Notes: a model not told the origin generated them from the sequence alone. A stretch of 64,000 nucleotides of DNA from Temnothorax longispinosus (GCF_030848805.1 NC_092362.1:23855308-23919307); one strand, 5' to 3'. Counted from the stretch's first letter, positions 15,448 to 30,301 are shown. Numbers and translations are program-made.

Positions 15448-18400
15448 GGCGTTTATCCCCGGAAATACCCTTACGCTAGTTTACCGGTACCGACAATTTC
15501 AATTACGTGACATAACTTTACATATTGCGCGCATGCTCAAGTGCATATTCAGAAATATCAGTCTGAAGTAACCCGCTATGTTAGTCCGTTAACTTTGTTA
15601 AAACTTTAAATTATTATCTTGTTTAGCTGTCGAGCGATTATCCTGACCGAGATATGATCTTTTAAAGGAAGCAAATTCGACAAACATTCTCGTATATGTA
15701 ATTTCTTTACTCAATTTCATTCGCGAATTTCATATTTAGTATAAGGTACAATTACAGAATTTGCTAGAAATGGAAATTTATATAAAAATTTTGGTGCATA
15801 AAACGAAGAAATAATATTTCAACCAATATAAATTAAATTATTTTTCACACAACTAAATTGCACGATTATATAAAATTTATAGTACGTACAAGTTCCATCT
15901 TATGAAAGACGATTTATAATGAACATATTATCTTCCGCGCCTTTTACAAGAGGTTGCACATTAAAAATGTTAAATTAGATACGCGAGCGCGTCGATTAAA
16001 TTCCAAAGCAGGAGGTTAAATGTCAATTGCCATCCCGTATTTATACCTTGAACCCGCAACTCGCGATGTCTCGCGCCTCATAAAAACCGCTTTGTTTCAG
16101 AGAAGAGCAGACTTTATTTCGCTTCGCGTAGCCCGCGGCGGCACTGGATACTTATAAATGTTTTGCGCCCTTTAATGGAGGAGGCGGTGGCACATAGCGG
16201 CAGCGGCGGCGGCGGTGTTGTGTAATTTTCCGTTGCGATAACAAGCCGAGTACAAACATGTAACATTACCGTCCGCGAATCTTATTACGTGTTAAAATCA
16301 ACCGGCCGAACAGAGGTGAGTCCGGCTGAGGGTGCGGGGGCTGATAAAGGAAGAGAGAGATCTACGCTGCCTCGAATCTTCACAAAGTGATCGCCCCGGG
16401 ACATTGTATTCCCTCCACCTGGAACAAGCGCGCGCGCGCAAAGTGTGCCGTACTGATTACGTTCTCGCAGAGCTGGAATTTTCACTTGCGCAATTTACTT
16501 GTTTCTCTCAGCTCGTATCAAAGCAAGCTCGGCCATGTAAAACGTTGTAAAGTAACGCATCGCCAAACGGACTACCGCTAGCCAAATGGAAATAAAGCAT
16601 CGCCAGCGTTTGCTGTTTATCGGAAATAATATGCGGCTTCATTTATAAATCCCCATTTATTGCTCATTAATTACGATACCTTGAAGAGAATTGGCAGAAA
16701 AGACAACGCAAATGTGCAATTACTTATTAATCCGCTACTTGATAAATTCCGAGAATTATTTAATTCGAGGATCTAAAAAATATATGTACCCACAAGAGGA
16801 TGTATTGGGAAAAAAAAAGAAGATGGTGGTTTAATGCAGCGAAAGAAGTCCGCTGAATTATTCTCAGAATTTGTACATTTTTTAAAGAAAACTTTTTTCA
16901 TATAAACAAAATTTTTTTATTGTCTACTTTTTAGTAGTTAAAACGATGTCACGCAATGACATCAGCAACATTACAAGCATGGTCGATACGAATTAGCAAA
17001 GGGTCGTCCAAAATCCGGCTATAATCTGTCCCACGGATTGACGCGTAAGAAACGAAGGAGGTAGGATACGAAGGACTGACGGGACAGGAAGCTAAAGAGG
17101 GCGGTTAACAGGAGCTTCGAGGCAATAAGCGACTCTACAAGCTTTGGGAGGCGACGAGAGATGACCGCACAGGAAAAGCCGCACTGGTCAGCAGAAACAG
17201 CTCGCAAAAACACGGTTGGCCGGCCTCTTCTCTACCCCTCGAAGCGAGCGACCCTTAGGGAGAAAAGCTCCGCCAAACCCTCGCCGTATCCTTCGACCGC
17301 TTCTTCGCCGTTTGACTGCTTCTTTCCGCGCGCCGGACAGCGCCACGCGTTTAAGAGACGCACGAATTTGTAGCTTCCGGCATTAAAATGTTCATCGCGA
17401 GCGAAGGTTCACCCTACGTTTTGCAGAAATAATCGCATTGATAAGACTATACTTAATCACTCGAAACAGTATAATATGTCTGTTGTTATATTATTTATTA
17501 ATTATTTAAAAGAAATAACTATAGTAATAATTAAATAAATAAGGAAAATATGTGAATCACAAGAGATACTAAATTAAACGCTATATTTCTAAAATTGTAG
17601 CCCGCAGATTATTATCTTTGCCCTTAAAGATGCGCTCATGCGTATGCGTGCGTTTAGCTGTTTTGCCTCTTCTTCAAGGTACGTGACTGCACCCGGGAGC
17701 GCCATTCCCTACGCTCCACACCGAGAGAACTAACGGAACCCAGCCCAACCTCCGCCCTCGCCATTGCATACTTTATTGTGCGCATTATTTAAATGAGCGC
17801 AACTTCGCCGTAATCTTGCCACCGAGCAACTCCCACTTTTGGTCTCCGCTCGTTGCCATTTCGGTCTTTCCCACCCTCTTCGCAGACTACCCGATTCTAA
17901 AGGGAATGCATAACCTTGAATTTCCTGAATCTTTTTCTTTCCGCCTCGATCATCGTGTTATCATCATCAAAAGATTTTCTTCAATGACACTTGATTTATA
18001 TTTCCTATTTTCGCTCTAGCAATGTGTTATCGCGAGAGAAAAAAAATACAAATTTGATAGAAACTGCAAATGTAAAAAAGAAGCTGCGCGTGAAAGCGTC
18101 TTAAGTACGCCCCATTTCACCGTGATGAACGGTGGTGTTTTCAGGATACGATGCAAAGAAAGAAAAAGAGAGGCAGGGAGAGCAGAGGAGGATAAAAAGT
18201 CGTGGGAGATGCAAGATTACTGGTGAAAAAGTTTCGCTTCGGCTGGTAGGAATTTCTTTTCGAATCCCCATAGCCTATCGAAACGGATCATTCGACACAA
18301 TGTCCATTGCCGGAAAACTCCGGATGACCTTGGGAATCGCGATCGATCGGCGAAGCCTTCGGGATGAAACGCTTAGGCTCACCCTTCTGATCCTCCGTGT

Positions 18401-21010
18401 GATAGCGGCCGTAGTTTGCGACATGGAAACAAGCTATGCAACACGGTGGAGTCGAATGAGATTTATGCGCGAAGGAAAACCGATAAGTCAAACCTGTACA
18501 TAAGATCGCCATCACGTAATGTCTGGGCATCCTGCAAATATCAATAATAGGCTTTAAATTATGGATGTTTGCCGTTCATAATTATTTTTTAACTATCCTC
18601 GCCATTCCTCGCTAGCAGTGTATTATCAGTTATTGTTGTCCCTGTTTTTCTTCGAAAATATAAAATCGTAAGAAAAGTTTAAGAAAAACTGTCTTTCTGT
18701 CGCGAGATGTAAGAATGTATTATGCATACTATGAAAACATCATAAATAATTATAAGATTGCAAATTATATATGAAGAGAAGATTAATCAGTTTAGAGAAT
18801 TATTACAATTCTTATATTTTATTTTTATGCTATTATATTTTATCATTATAACAAATTAATCTTCTTTATTCTTTGATAAAAATTGATGTTGTTTTGATCT
18901 AATATTAACTATAAAATGGAAATATTAACGTTAAGAAAAACATCAAAATTTTCATTATCTCTATATTGTGTGTGTTACATTTTAATTGAATTAAAAGTTA
19001 TAATTGGTGCAATAATTTAAAGTGCTATGTAATATACTGTTTCTGTAGTAATGGTAGTCTTTAAGGCACATCTTTCGTTACGCACCACATACCTAAGATT
19101 ATCAGTAGACCGAGTGCCCGACGCCAGCCTCGCGAAGAGTAAACGGAAAAATGGTGAGGTGGTAGCGAAACAGGGTGGAAGATAAAGTACGGCCCTCTCA
19201 CCAATAATATGCCGACAAGCTTTATTTTATTTAAGCAGCCCCAGTTTTTCATTACGTTCATTCTCGCGCCTCCCTCTTCATCCTTATAAGACGCGCGCCG
19301 TTCTATAGGGTGAGTTGTGCACGCGAAACGCGCGCGGCGCGGCCCCTATTACTCGAATATATTATTTACTATTCTTATTTTTGTCGGACCCGCTCCTTGC
19401 CCCCCTTTACCTTGCCGGCACTTCTCAAAGAAAGTCGATTGCCACTCTCTGGAGACCGCGGCTTTGTGCATCGCGAAACGCACTTAAATACAATCCCATG
19501 GGATACTCGACGATAGTCGAGGTATTATCCTGAGAGAAAAGGAGCTCACTATACTAATCCACTGACTTAAAGCTTACTTTTAGTCAAATCGCGCGATAGT
19601 TCATTCTATGGTTTGCCAGAAAATTTGAAAGAAAGACTGTAGACAAGTTAGGACTAAAAATTATAAATAGATAACTGTTCAGACATTTCTTGTGTGGTTT
19701 AAAATATGCATTAAATATACATTAAATATGCAGTTAATTTAATACTTTTTTTCAAAAAGATTTAATATTAAAACAAAAAAAATATGATAGTGTATAAACA
19801 TAAGATTAATATTTATCACATCTATATATGTATATATATATAACCTATAATCATATACAAATTACATTATAGATTCATCGATGCATTTGTTTTTAATGAA
19901 TTTTGTTATCATCAGCAAATAATAATATACTGATTTCTTACAATTAAAATTCTCAATATTATCCTTCCGTTTACATTATGAGATAACTTCTCGATTAAAC
20001 GTCTCGACAAAAATGCATGACAAATAGCGCAGCAAAGAAGATGCCTAATTTACATATCCGCTAATTTCTGCCTCTCATCGTGTCTCCGGTACTAATTCCA
20101 CGCTAATTCGGCGCTCGGCAGGAAAATGCCGGCAAAGAGATTGTCCGAATCCCTTCTTGTTCATCGCTTTTGAGTTTTATATCACAACACAACATTCGAG
20201 ATAACGATGCATAATGGCTAAAGCGAGATCCAATTCCGTTGTATTAATTAATGCCTTTTTACAATTATATTGTATAAAAAGATGTTTTGCATGTATCTAT
20301 GTATGTATCCATTCCCGTAGAATTACAGAGTTAGATACGAGAAAGGAAATTCATTTTCATTTGTCTGCTATCGTCAAAATAATGTTTTTCATTTAAGAAA
20401 AGATGAAATACTTGACACTTTTCTTCCCTTGTATATCAAAAACTTGTGAAATAACCAAATAAAAGATTCTTAGACACAACAATCGTATAAAATTATCGGA
20501 ATGACACGTGCCACTGATTGCCGAGCGTAATTAGTAATACTAATGTCACGGCGCGTCGGTTAAACTTGAATCAGTTCGTCATTTCATCCGTTCGTCCTTC
20601 TAATGAAGGATGTAACAGCACCGCCCCCATAAACATTTCGGAATCGTGCAGGTGTTGTCCCTGATTTATGACTGGCAATTAGAATCCGGCTGCCTTATTT
20701 GCCATCGCCGTGTCTAAGAAGCGCGCTGGCATGTGAACACGACGCATCCTAATCTATGCCTGAGACCCCAATCTTGAATTCTAACGCCAGATGACATGCA
20801 TACCCAGCGCTTTTATGCGTAATCCTTTATTAACAATAAAGCACGAACAAGCAACTAAATAATTTTATTTACCGAAATTGAATTTTGTGTGCGACGGATT
20901 ACTATTTTCGACAGCAGACAATTTCTTTCGATTGATGAGCTATTACTTTTGATTACCGTTAAGTACGTTAAGTAAATTAATTACGTGACTTACACATTAT
21001 TAAATAAAAA
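15448..21010. other. Gene-poor region with GC-richer islands
   Basis: Islands of higher GC lie at about 16000-16560 (with a short GCGGCG tract near 16200), 17000-17380, 17640-18520, 19060-19520, 20040-20200 and 20500-20830, separated by AT-rich DNA. Open frames are short and none reads as a known domain. No tRNA-like B box was noticed. Confidence 0.5.
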
Positions 21011-21184
21011 GTGTGCAAATTAGGAATCTGCACATGGCTTTTTATTGCGCTCACAAAGCTCCTCTATGAGGAAACTTGTATTTTATTTGATGCATAATTA
21101 TTAGTATTTATTAGTTTGGCTTCCTCATAGAGGAAGCTTTATAAGCGTAATAAAAAGCAATGTGCAAATTTCTAATTTGCACAC
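21011..21184. mobile_element. Palindromic MITE of about 174 bp
   Basis: The left end GTGTGCAAATTAGGAATCTG and the right end, reversed, GTGTGCAAATTAGAAATTTG, begin arms of about 65 bp. Both arms continue through GCTTTTTATT and CCTCTATGAGGAA. A further fragment, GTGCAAACTCCTAATTTGCA, follows at about 21208-21230. No coding capacity; target duplication not resolved. Confidence 0.75.
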
Positions 21185-21230
21185 TTAAAAATGGCGAGAA
21201 AGTAATGTGCAAACTCCTAATTTGCACAAT

Positions 21231-24200
21231 TTTTTTTATTTTTATATAATTTTTGCAGAAATTTTACGAGCTCCATCCTAGGTCAAACATATTACATTAA
21301 GTCAGATTAGGATATCGCTTTTTAATGTAATTTTTGTTCAAATAATGTTAGATTGTCATAAGAGTTATTTCTCAAAAATGTACAAGTATACTGAAATAGT
21401 ATAATTATACAACTTTTGATAAGATAATTTATCTGTAAAAGCATCTCTTTAATAAAAAATCAGTAGATATATAAAAATTTTATTTGATTTTAATAATATA
21501 GAGATATTTATCAAGCAGTGTCATGATAAATTTAAATGATAGAGATAACGCGAGAGTCTCACTACAGAGAATGTAATGGAGGAACGGTAACAAATTCTAA
21601 CGGAGTTTCACAGAGCAAGCAGACAGTGTCAGCTATGCGGATAAGGAGAGCTGACTTTATACTTCCGAGAATAACTAATAAGAATACGTTATACGCGGTA
21701 TTAATAATGTGAGCTGTGTAATGAGTCCATGCCGTAAGCGGATTATAGAATCCAGGGGGGTGAAGTCGACGTCGGAAGGAGACAAATGAAGAGAGATGGT
21801 TTGCGGAGACTGGAAATGCAATATTCTCTCCTGCAAACCCCCGTCACCGTGGGGCACACAAAATAAATAGATATACATCGTTGCGGTTCCTTCGACGATT
21901 CAATAACTTTGTCACCGTGGTGTAATACCGCGCTGTGTAACGTCGCGTTTTCGCAATTACAGCACGGGAGTTAATTTATAACCGATATTAGCACTACATT
22001 GTATTCATCGCTTCTCGGAAGATAAAAGATATTTTACCGTTTACAGAATTTTAACTTCAAAATATAAAATATGAATTTATGTTTGAGTAGATATTAGAGC
22101 ACAATATATGTTATCACTCGCCTCGAGTGATTATCTCTCTCTCGTGGCCCTTCGTCATCAGAATTTAGTGGGAAATTGAATCTCGTGATCCTTTTGATTT
22201 CAAGACATTATATAGTTTCAAACAAAGGTAGACATCTCAAAGGACGTCTCCGACATACCTATCGATGCCACTGGCGCGTTGGGAAACGCTCACGGGAAAA
22301 GAAACGAAGCCCGATTCTCATCATCGGAAAATAAGAGAACGTCCGCGACGCGGCGCGGTGGAAAGAGGTGCGGGGGAATCGCGAACGGCGCAGTCTGCTT
22401 CGGGTATTCTATCGGAGGTCAGGACTTCCAGGAGCGTATAATTAATTTCCCGTGTCACTCGGGCGGCCCCTGCCAACCCCTTCCGATCCGCCCCACGCAA
22501 ATCCCCCGGACCACGACGACAATATTGCTGGCCATTTCGTTCGACAGTGCCCGGAGAACCTCCGTCGCTTCTCCGCCGCCCGGATCCGCACGGAGAAAGG
22601 GGTGACTTTGCGAACAAGCAACCGGAACCAATCCCGCCCTCCCCGCCCTTCCCTCATTCCCGCCGCGGCGCGGCGCCGCGTTTCTCCTCTTCGAGGCACA
22701 TACCGACCCGTCAATATCAGCCCCTGTAATTAAACATAACAGATCAACATTCGGCATTAGGCATATATACGTAATGGAGCTTTCTCTGGTATCCGTACGG
22801 ACGACCCCGCGGAGGAACGCGGAAGGGCGCGCGCGTACGTGTGTGTGTGTAGGTATGTGTATAGGTATCAGAACGATCTCCTGACCCCCGGTTACTCGAC
22901 TCGAATCGGTTAATTGGATAAATGTCCGATGAACGCCCGGGTCGTCCTTCGATGTCTCCCATCTCCCTCTTTCATCTCTTTCTCCACCTTTCTTCCTTTC
23001 CGCTATTCCCTCATCCTTCGAACCCGCGACGAACTCGCTCGCTCCCTTCCTCCCTTTCTCCCTTTCTCCCTCCCTTCCCACCCTTTCTCTCGCACCCCTT
23101 TCCTCATTTCCGCTCGCGTCCTTATTCTGGACTCATTGGGAAAACAATCGTTTATTCTGTAAAGATGAATTTATCAGACAAGCTGTAGCTTCTTCAATTA
23201 TGGACTCTACAGCGACGCCGACAGGAGGAATTGCAAGATGTTGCGCTCTGAGTAATTTATAGGATGTAGATCTGAAGATTATTACAGATGCTTATTTTGA
23301 TTTACACATTCTCTTGAGAGATAAACTCAGACACATGTTTGCAATTTGTATTAGCTAATTATAAAGTAAAAGAATATATACCATTATTTCAAACGACGTC
23401 CTTAATAGTGATTAAATTAACATTTCCTTCACTGATACTGCTTTCAAACTTTCATGTTCTATCGTTTAATTATACATAAGATATCTATCTTTACTATTAA
23501 ACTGTCACACACGCTAAAAAATTAAAACTTGAAACCAGTATTAATAAAGATATTGTCAATTCCGTATCTAATATTTAAGCACTTTAACTAGTAAATTTGA
23601 TACGATAATATCCTTCAAATTAAAGAAAAATTAAATAACGATTTAACCACTTTTAAGACTCGCCAGTAATATATCAACTAACATCAACTAATAAGCCATA
23701 TATTAATTAACATTTATGTATATGTATATTTTTTGAACTAACAATAAGTGAATAATGTCAAAGATTCTATAAAATATGTGTGAGAAACTATTCGTAGTTA
23801 AAATTCGGGTTATTTTCACTGACACTGTAATTAATCAAAAGATTCACTTCTGTGTTTCGACGATCCGCGCGCGATCCGTCGCATTTGTCTGTTGAGAGAC
23901 CTTTCGTGCGACCTAGAAAATAGCGACTTGGAATTTTGACACTAAGTCTTGCTAATGACTGGGTATTAATGTAAACAGATGTGCAATTTTTTATCGCAGA
24001 GAATCCCGGCGCCATTTGTTTTCCCCGCAACGTCTCGTTTCTCGATTCACCCCTAAATCTCTTGCCGTCGTCGTTGGTTTCTTACGGTGCCTCATAAACA
24101 ATGCGGTGTTAATGCCTTTCATCAAGAGGGAGATGAGGGAAGGCTTATGAGAAGGGGAGATGCGATTTACTGATTTTGAAAACAATGCTTTAAACACTAG

Positions 24201-26014
24201 TTTTATTTTAATGTAAAACTTAATAATAATTTCAATTATCAAGGTAAGATTATATAATCCTAGTCTTGTTATTTTATAAATATTATTACAACGAAAACCT
24301 TCGTCAAAGAATATTTCAAAAAAATTCGATATCAACAGTTTACAACGTAAAATAAATTCGCGAGCAAAGAAATTTCACTAGAAGAAACTCGCATAAAGAT
24401 TGTCGGCCACGTGATATGAGTTTTTACTCTTTTGTTGGCTGCGAGGCCGAGACAAAATGACAAAGGGATGAAAAGCTAGACGGGTGTGTGAACTGCTCCG
24501 CAAGATGTTGCGGTCCATTACAGCCTGCTGGGCTCGGAAAAAAGAAGCATAACCACCCATGACTTATCGGTAAAACATCATCGGCACTATGCCGGAATAC
24601 TAAACAATACAGCTCGATAGAATACAAATCTTTTCAGAAATAAAAATACATTTTTAAATGCTTAATATATCATTATTTAGGCATTAGAGAGAGAGAAAAA
24701 AAATGTATATATTGCAGTGATATTATATATTATTATATTTTCTTAAAGTAGTCCAGAAATTTAGTTTAATTAGATTCAGATTATGAAAAGTAAAGTCAAT
24801 AACGTTAATATTCTCTCACCGTAATATCACTATATCTTGATATTGTTTTACATTGCAAATACTAATGTGAAATAACGAATGTGTCTATATCGTGAGCGGC
24901 TGGTATTAGAGCTGATTCAGACCCAGGAAACATCCACTCCAGGAGTATATCCGGGGTCCATTACCGAGATCTTGAAAAGCAACCGCCCGAAACCAACCGA
25001 GATTTGTGTTTCTGCTTTTATATCGCACCCTAACTCCAGCTCGAACGTGCCGTATATGAAATTATAATCCCCAAAAGACTAAATTAATAGTGATATTCCA
25101 ACTTCTATGATTATATTTAACACTGGACCATGGAACAGTTCCATTACAAATTAATAATTTCCTATCTTAGGACTATTATGTATCTTGATTATGTATACTA
25201 ATGACTGAAAAATGTCACAATGTATCTTTAAAATTCTGCAATAAAGATCTTTAGATCTTGTTATACATGTTACAAAATTTATAATTCAACGTAATGACTT
25301 CAAAAATTTGTTTCAAAAAATTATTTGTTAAGTACGAATGTCTGATACCAAAGACGGCAAGGGTGACAACAGACATTTATTTCATTGTCCATAAATTCGG
25401 AATAATGAAATTCCATTGTGGACAAATGTGGATTACATATATCTACGATTATGGATCCGCAGAGAGGCGGCGTAATCGAAAAACGGGTGTAAATCATTTC
25501 GCGAATCTGCGCAACGCCGTACGCACACGATCGTCCATAAATATACCGGTGGCCGAATAAAAATCCGTACAACAGCACAGCAGAAAACGGCGTCGGCTTC
25601 AGAGAGAGAGTATCGGTACGACACCTTCTCCCCCTCGGCATGAGCTATCCATGTCGAGTTTATCGGTCGTTCTATGCAAGAGATTTGAAAAAAACGATTT
25701 ATTCGGAAATATGTCGGCTTTATATATCGTTATGGAGCATACAAGCGGGAAACGACGTCGTGCCCTCTCCACCACCCTTTCTCCCCTTGCGAGAACCCCG
25801 TACTTTACTGTTCCCGCTCGTCCCGCTCGGTTCGCATACATTGGGAATATTTATTTTTATTACAGCCACCTCTCGCGCTCCTGAGTCAACAGATTTCTTG
25901 TCACCGCACACTAGTACGAATCGATTCTGACGCGTTCGCGGCTCCGACGCTTCCGGAAATTAATAAATGAAAATTTTGAGTTATCTCCTTTTATTCTTCT
26001 CTGATCCCGCGATT

Positions 26015-26017
<3 letters not shown>
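21231..26017. other. Gene-poor region including a GC-rich island at 22260-23150
   Basis: The island at 22260-23150 is strongly purine/pyrimidine biased. It gives long overlapping open frames on both strands (the largest is 208 codons, minus, 22455-23081) with low-complexity peptides, so none is called a gene. Smaller islands lie at 21540-22000, 23800-24130 and 25300-25990. The island could be a promoter or enhancer of a gene outside the window. Confidence 0.45.

Positions 26018-26075
<58 letters not shown>
26018..26075. repeat. (CT)n microsatellite, about 58 bp
   Basis: A pure CT dinucleotide run. Confidence 0.98.
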
Positions 26076-26078
<3 letters not shown>

Positions 26079-29000
26079 AAATTCAATATATTTAAAAATA
26101 AAAAGTTTAGATAAAAATAATTAAGAAAGCTATAACATTTATAGAGTCAAGTAAAGCAAGTAATACTTTAATCTGCTTGAAATAGTTAAAAATAAAAACC
26201 AGATCGGTAATTCTGAGTAAGTTTTTGCGTCCAAATAACAATTCAATATAAGCAATTTTATTGTTCTCTAAAGCGCTCGTTTAAGTTCTCGCGTGCTCGC
26301 ATTATATCGCTTTAATATTTTCGAGAAGGTATCCCTTACGAAGTTGGCGGCCACTAGCGAGTCCAGTAAATCTTGCCCCCCTCCCTCCCTTCCTACCGAG
26401 AAACCGTGCCACCCCCGACCGCCTAGCCATTCTTATTCCCTCGTTACTCGCAGCTTCGCTCGAGGCGGCTCTCTCCTTATTATATCGTCTTTCCACGCCA
26501 TAAAATCGGAAAAGAATTTCGCCCCCCAAGACAATAGAAACTAATAAATTTGATTACTGATTACACCCGCGAATTTTCTAGAGAGAAGGTGCGGCCCTTA
26601 ATGCACGCCAAATCCACTCTACCGTCTCTACAAACCTCCCCGGTGCTTTAAACTTTACTTTCTCATTAAAATTTTTTTCTATACGATATAGCGCGTATTT
26701 TACGGTTAGCAGGTCTGATGTGATAATATGCGATTATTAGTACATCCGTCGAAAAAGAATTAAGCTTTGTGATATAAAGATATTATGAATATCATTAGAC
26801 TCGCTTCTTAATATAGCGACAAATGGAATATTAGACAATAAAATAATAATATTTAATTATAAAATAACACAATTTATTAGTTTTTGCAAAGCTTTTTCGC
26901 AATTACAGCAAATCTGATCTTTAAAATAAATTTCTTTTGAAATAAATTAGGACCTAAATTGAATTACGTGATATAATTTTAATAAGATACGATTAGAGAA
27001 TCAAATCTTTATACCTTTTATATCTAGAGGATATAATATTATTGTAGAAGAAGTACCGCGCAGCTACGTCAGACATTCCATGTTATCGCTCCAACAGTAA
27101 CGTCTTACGTTAGCTTATATATTTACCTACCTCAGGGGAGGTAGGTAGGTATTTTCCGGCAATACTGGAAAACGAAAGCGGGTAGTAACGCTATCGTCGA
27201 AGTTAGATAACGGTCGAGGAGAAATCGTAACGGGAGGAGACTGGGATGGGTTTTTGGGGTGTGCACAGTTTAAACTTTCCGCGACCCTAAATCTCCGGGA
27301 CCCGGCTTATGCTTCGTAATATCATAATATCGTAATATCGCGAGAGCGGTTTGGTATAATTAAAGTGGAAGTGTCTTTAAAATAGCCGCAGGTGATTGCG
27401 GTAAGAAGCCACCCCACAATCTTTCCGCCGCTTTTGCACTCCTCCCACTTTACAAGCGCCAACAATAACCGACGTAGAAACTGCCTAATGTGTACAAAAC
27501 GTATATCTTTCCCTGCGAATACGTAATGAAGAATCAGGTTGAACTTGATAAATTTAACCCCTAATTGTTCATAATTATTATTAAACAAAATACAATTAAA
27601 TTAGGCATTTTAAGCCAAATAAAACAACCAACTTTTTTTAGATATTAGACACTACATCTATATTTACTTAAACATAAAGTACTATATCTATTATTAAATA
27701 TTAATTTTCATAATTTCTCGTATGCGAAATATAAGTCCAAGTTTTTTAATAAAAATATATAGTAAACAAGTCTTGCGTTTACGTTTTCCTTCATGTAGTG
27801 CACTATATGTGATACATGAACGAAAGAAATTATTTCTGGAATTTATAGTATTTTGTAAATATGCCAACAGCCCTTCTTTCAACAACACATATAGAACATT
27901 TAAAAAATTTCTATTAATTTTTATATTAATTATCCTTGGGGAAACAACGTTTTAACAATTTTAAATTATACAGACATTTATTTACGTCAGACAATAACTT
28001 TACACAAAATATAGTTAAAAAATTTATAAAAATAAGAGATTAATATAAAATTCTATTCAATTTATAAATTTATTTTCAATTGGCTATATATTTCTATTTT
28101 ATTTTTTGGTCGTATAATATACCGTATCGCTGTAGTATTACATGCACAAATAAAATCTCTCTGGAGCGAAGAATTTGCTGCTTGTCAGCTACAGATGCTT
28201 AATCTGATATATTTCAACCCCTACACTCTGCTTTTTCTGATTTTCTGTTGGTATGCAACAAACAAGATTTAAATATACCGTCACCGGTTTTTATATCCTT
28301 TCCATCCACTCGTCCAACATGTCAGTAAAAATGCTCAATATCAGAGAGTGTCCGTAATACATCATGCCATAATAATCTTGCTAGTACATTTAATTAACTT
28401 CGACCAAATAAATAAATTTTTTAGCTGAAAAATTATGTTTTACATGATATATATCTTCCAAAATAATTTTTAATTTGTAAAATACAGTTAATATTTTAAT
28501 ATTTTACTTAAAAAAAAAAAAAAAAACAAAGGAGAAATGTATTTCTGAAATTGTTCCTGCTCAATAATAGCATTGTAATGGTAATTATAACACGCACTTC
28601 TTATTAAAATAATTTTGAATTATATAAAATATTTCCAAGTTATAATAATTAACTCTCCAATAATTAAATTATTGGATATAATTATTTAAAAATATTATAC
28701 TGTCATAATAAAATATGTATCACTTTAATATTGCACATTAGAATAAACGATAGACAGTTATCTAATGGTACCTTCCTACCTTCGGGTCATGATATTTTTA
28801 ATCCTTGGGAAATCTTTATATGATAGCTTTTATCAATCTTAAATGATAATCAGAAATATATAATTTTAATTTTATAATTACCGAAGAAATTTGCTTCTTG
28901 TTTCGATTTAAATTAAACTTCTCAATTTTATCTTTATGATCTTTCGGAAGATATAGAGGTCGGGAGATAAATCAAAATTTATATAATTACCTACAATTAA

Positions 29001-29390
29001 TTAATTTATTTATTTTTATTTTATTATATTTACTGATGGCAACGGAAAATTTACCCTGCGTAAGTCTGCGCGATAGAAACCTCGCTTACCAGCTATCGTA
29101 TGAATCGAAAAACGTACTATCGACGTTCAAAAAGTAGAATAATAGGTACTGTGTACATACGTATCAACAAATCACAAGGACAATCAAATTGGTGTCCTTT
29201 TTTATGCAATGTTAATAATTACAACAAATAATTGAGAATTCTTAACTTTGAGATAAAACTATTGGCTAGATTTTCCAGCAAATTTGAATCATTATCAACA
29301 CAAATAGCCTATTGTATTACCGAAAATATATTGGAAAACACATAAAATATTGACGCTTATAATATTTTTTTGTCAACGCAGTTTTTTATA
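26076..29390. other. Gene-poor, AT-rich region
   Basis: Nothing coding is seen. A GC-richer island lies at about 26280-26640 and another at 27050-27430, the latter containing a small hairpin, ACCTACCTC facing GAGGTAGGT, near 27125-27150. From 27450 on the DNA is very AT-rich. An A17-18 run lies near 28510. Confidence 0.5.
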
Positions 29391-29640
29391 GGGTAACTCG
29401 GGGGAATATGCCATACTTAAGAAAAATATGATTTTTTTCCTATTTCTCTTTTTTTTTAGGTATCTTTGGATACTGGTCTTCTTTTTCTTTCTCTTATCTG
29501 TTATTTATATATGGTTTTAATGAAATATTTTGATTGTTTACTGTTAAAAAGAAAGAAATACAAAAGTGTTGCAAAGTGGCATATTACCCACCTATGTGGG
29601 TAATATGCCACACAGTATGGGATAATATGCCATCTATACA
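29391..29640. repeat. Block with recurring TAATATGCCA motif
   Basis: The block starts GGGTAACTCGGGGGAATATG and carries further copies of TAATATGCCA or its variant GCATATTACCCAC near 29580-29630, including ACCCACCTATGTGGGT. This resembles subterminal repeats of a DNA transposon, but the opposite terminus was not found. Confidence 0.35.
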
Positions 29641-29877
29641 AACATGCATAGCCTATAATATTCTTAGCGCCTGAAATAAACGTGTTTATTCAATATTTTT
29701 CAATATTTTTTCAATATTTTTTCATCATTTTTCCAACATTTTTTAAATATTTATACGGCAAAATATTGATTTATACTGTTTACAGCTTCCTAACCTACTG
29801 CCAGTCTTCTCTCTGAATATACAAATCTAAAACACAAATTATATCAGAGACATCAAAATTTACAGCTAATAAATTAT

Positions 29878-30112
29878 CCCTGGTAACATAATCTGATAGT
29901 TCAGATACGTCCAAAATTGCGACAAAAGTGCGCAAGAATTGCGACAGTTTTATATATAAATTTTCACAGTAGCTTCTTACAGCAGACTGCTGCAATAGTA
30001 CAGTAAGTACTCGTTCAATTACAGATATTATGCACTTTTGTCGCAATTTTGGACTGTTTTTTTGCGCACTTCTTTGGGACGTATCTGAACCATCAGATTG
30101 TGTTACCAGAGA
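29878..30112. mobile_element. Palindromic element of about 235 bp, MITE-like
   Basis: The left arm reads CTGGTAACATAATCTGATAG then TTCAGATACGTCC and AAAATTGCGACAAAAGTGC. The right arm, reversed, reads CTGGTAACACAATCTGATGG then TTCAGATACGTCC, about 25 extra bases, and AAAATTGCGACAAAAG. An 83-codon minus-strand frame (29795-30046) overlaps it and is probably not a gene. The element lies about 300 bp downstream of the SAP18 stop. Confidence 0.7.
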
Positions 30113-30295
30113 TCCTGCCTAATAATTACATTAACTTCATAATTAACAGGAATCCCAGGGATGTGACATTCCTAGGAATGTCTTTAGTTTTAGGAATATT
30201 TCAAAGAAGAATCTAGCTTTATTGCTAAAAAAACATATAATAAAAAATTTTAATATTTAATGCAGCAAATTTAAAGAAATTAAAGAAAATGATTT

Positions 30296-30301
30296 TTTAT
30301 T
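30296..30301 (-). terminator. Probable poly(A) signal of SAP18
   Basis: TTTATT on the plus strand reads AATAAA on the minus strand, about 115 bases after the SAP18 stop. Another overlapping AATAAA lies immediately beyond. Confidence 0.6.

Noticed and set aside
22455..23081. A 208-codon minus-strand open frame
   Set aside because: Low-complexity Arg/Gly/Glu-rich peptide in a GC-rich island with several other open frames on both strands; no domain.
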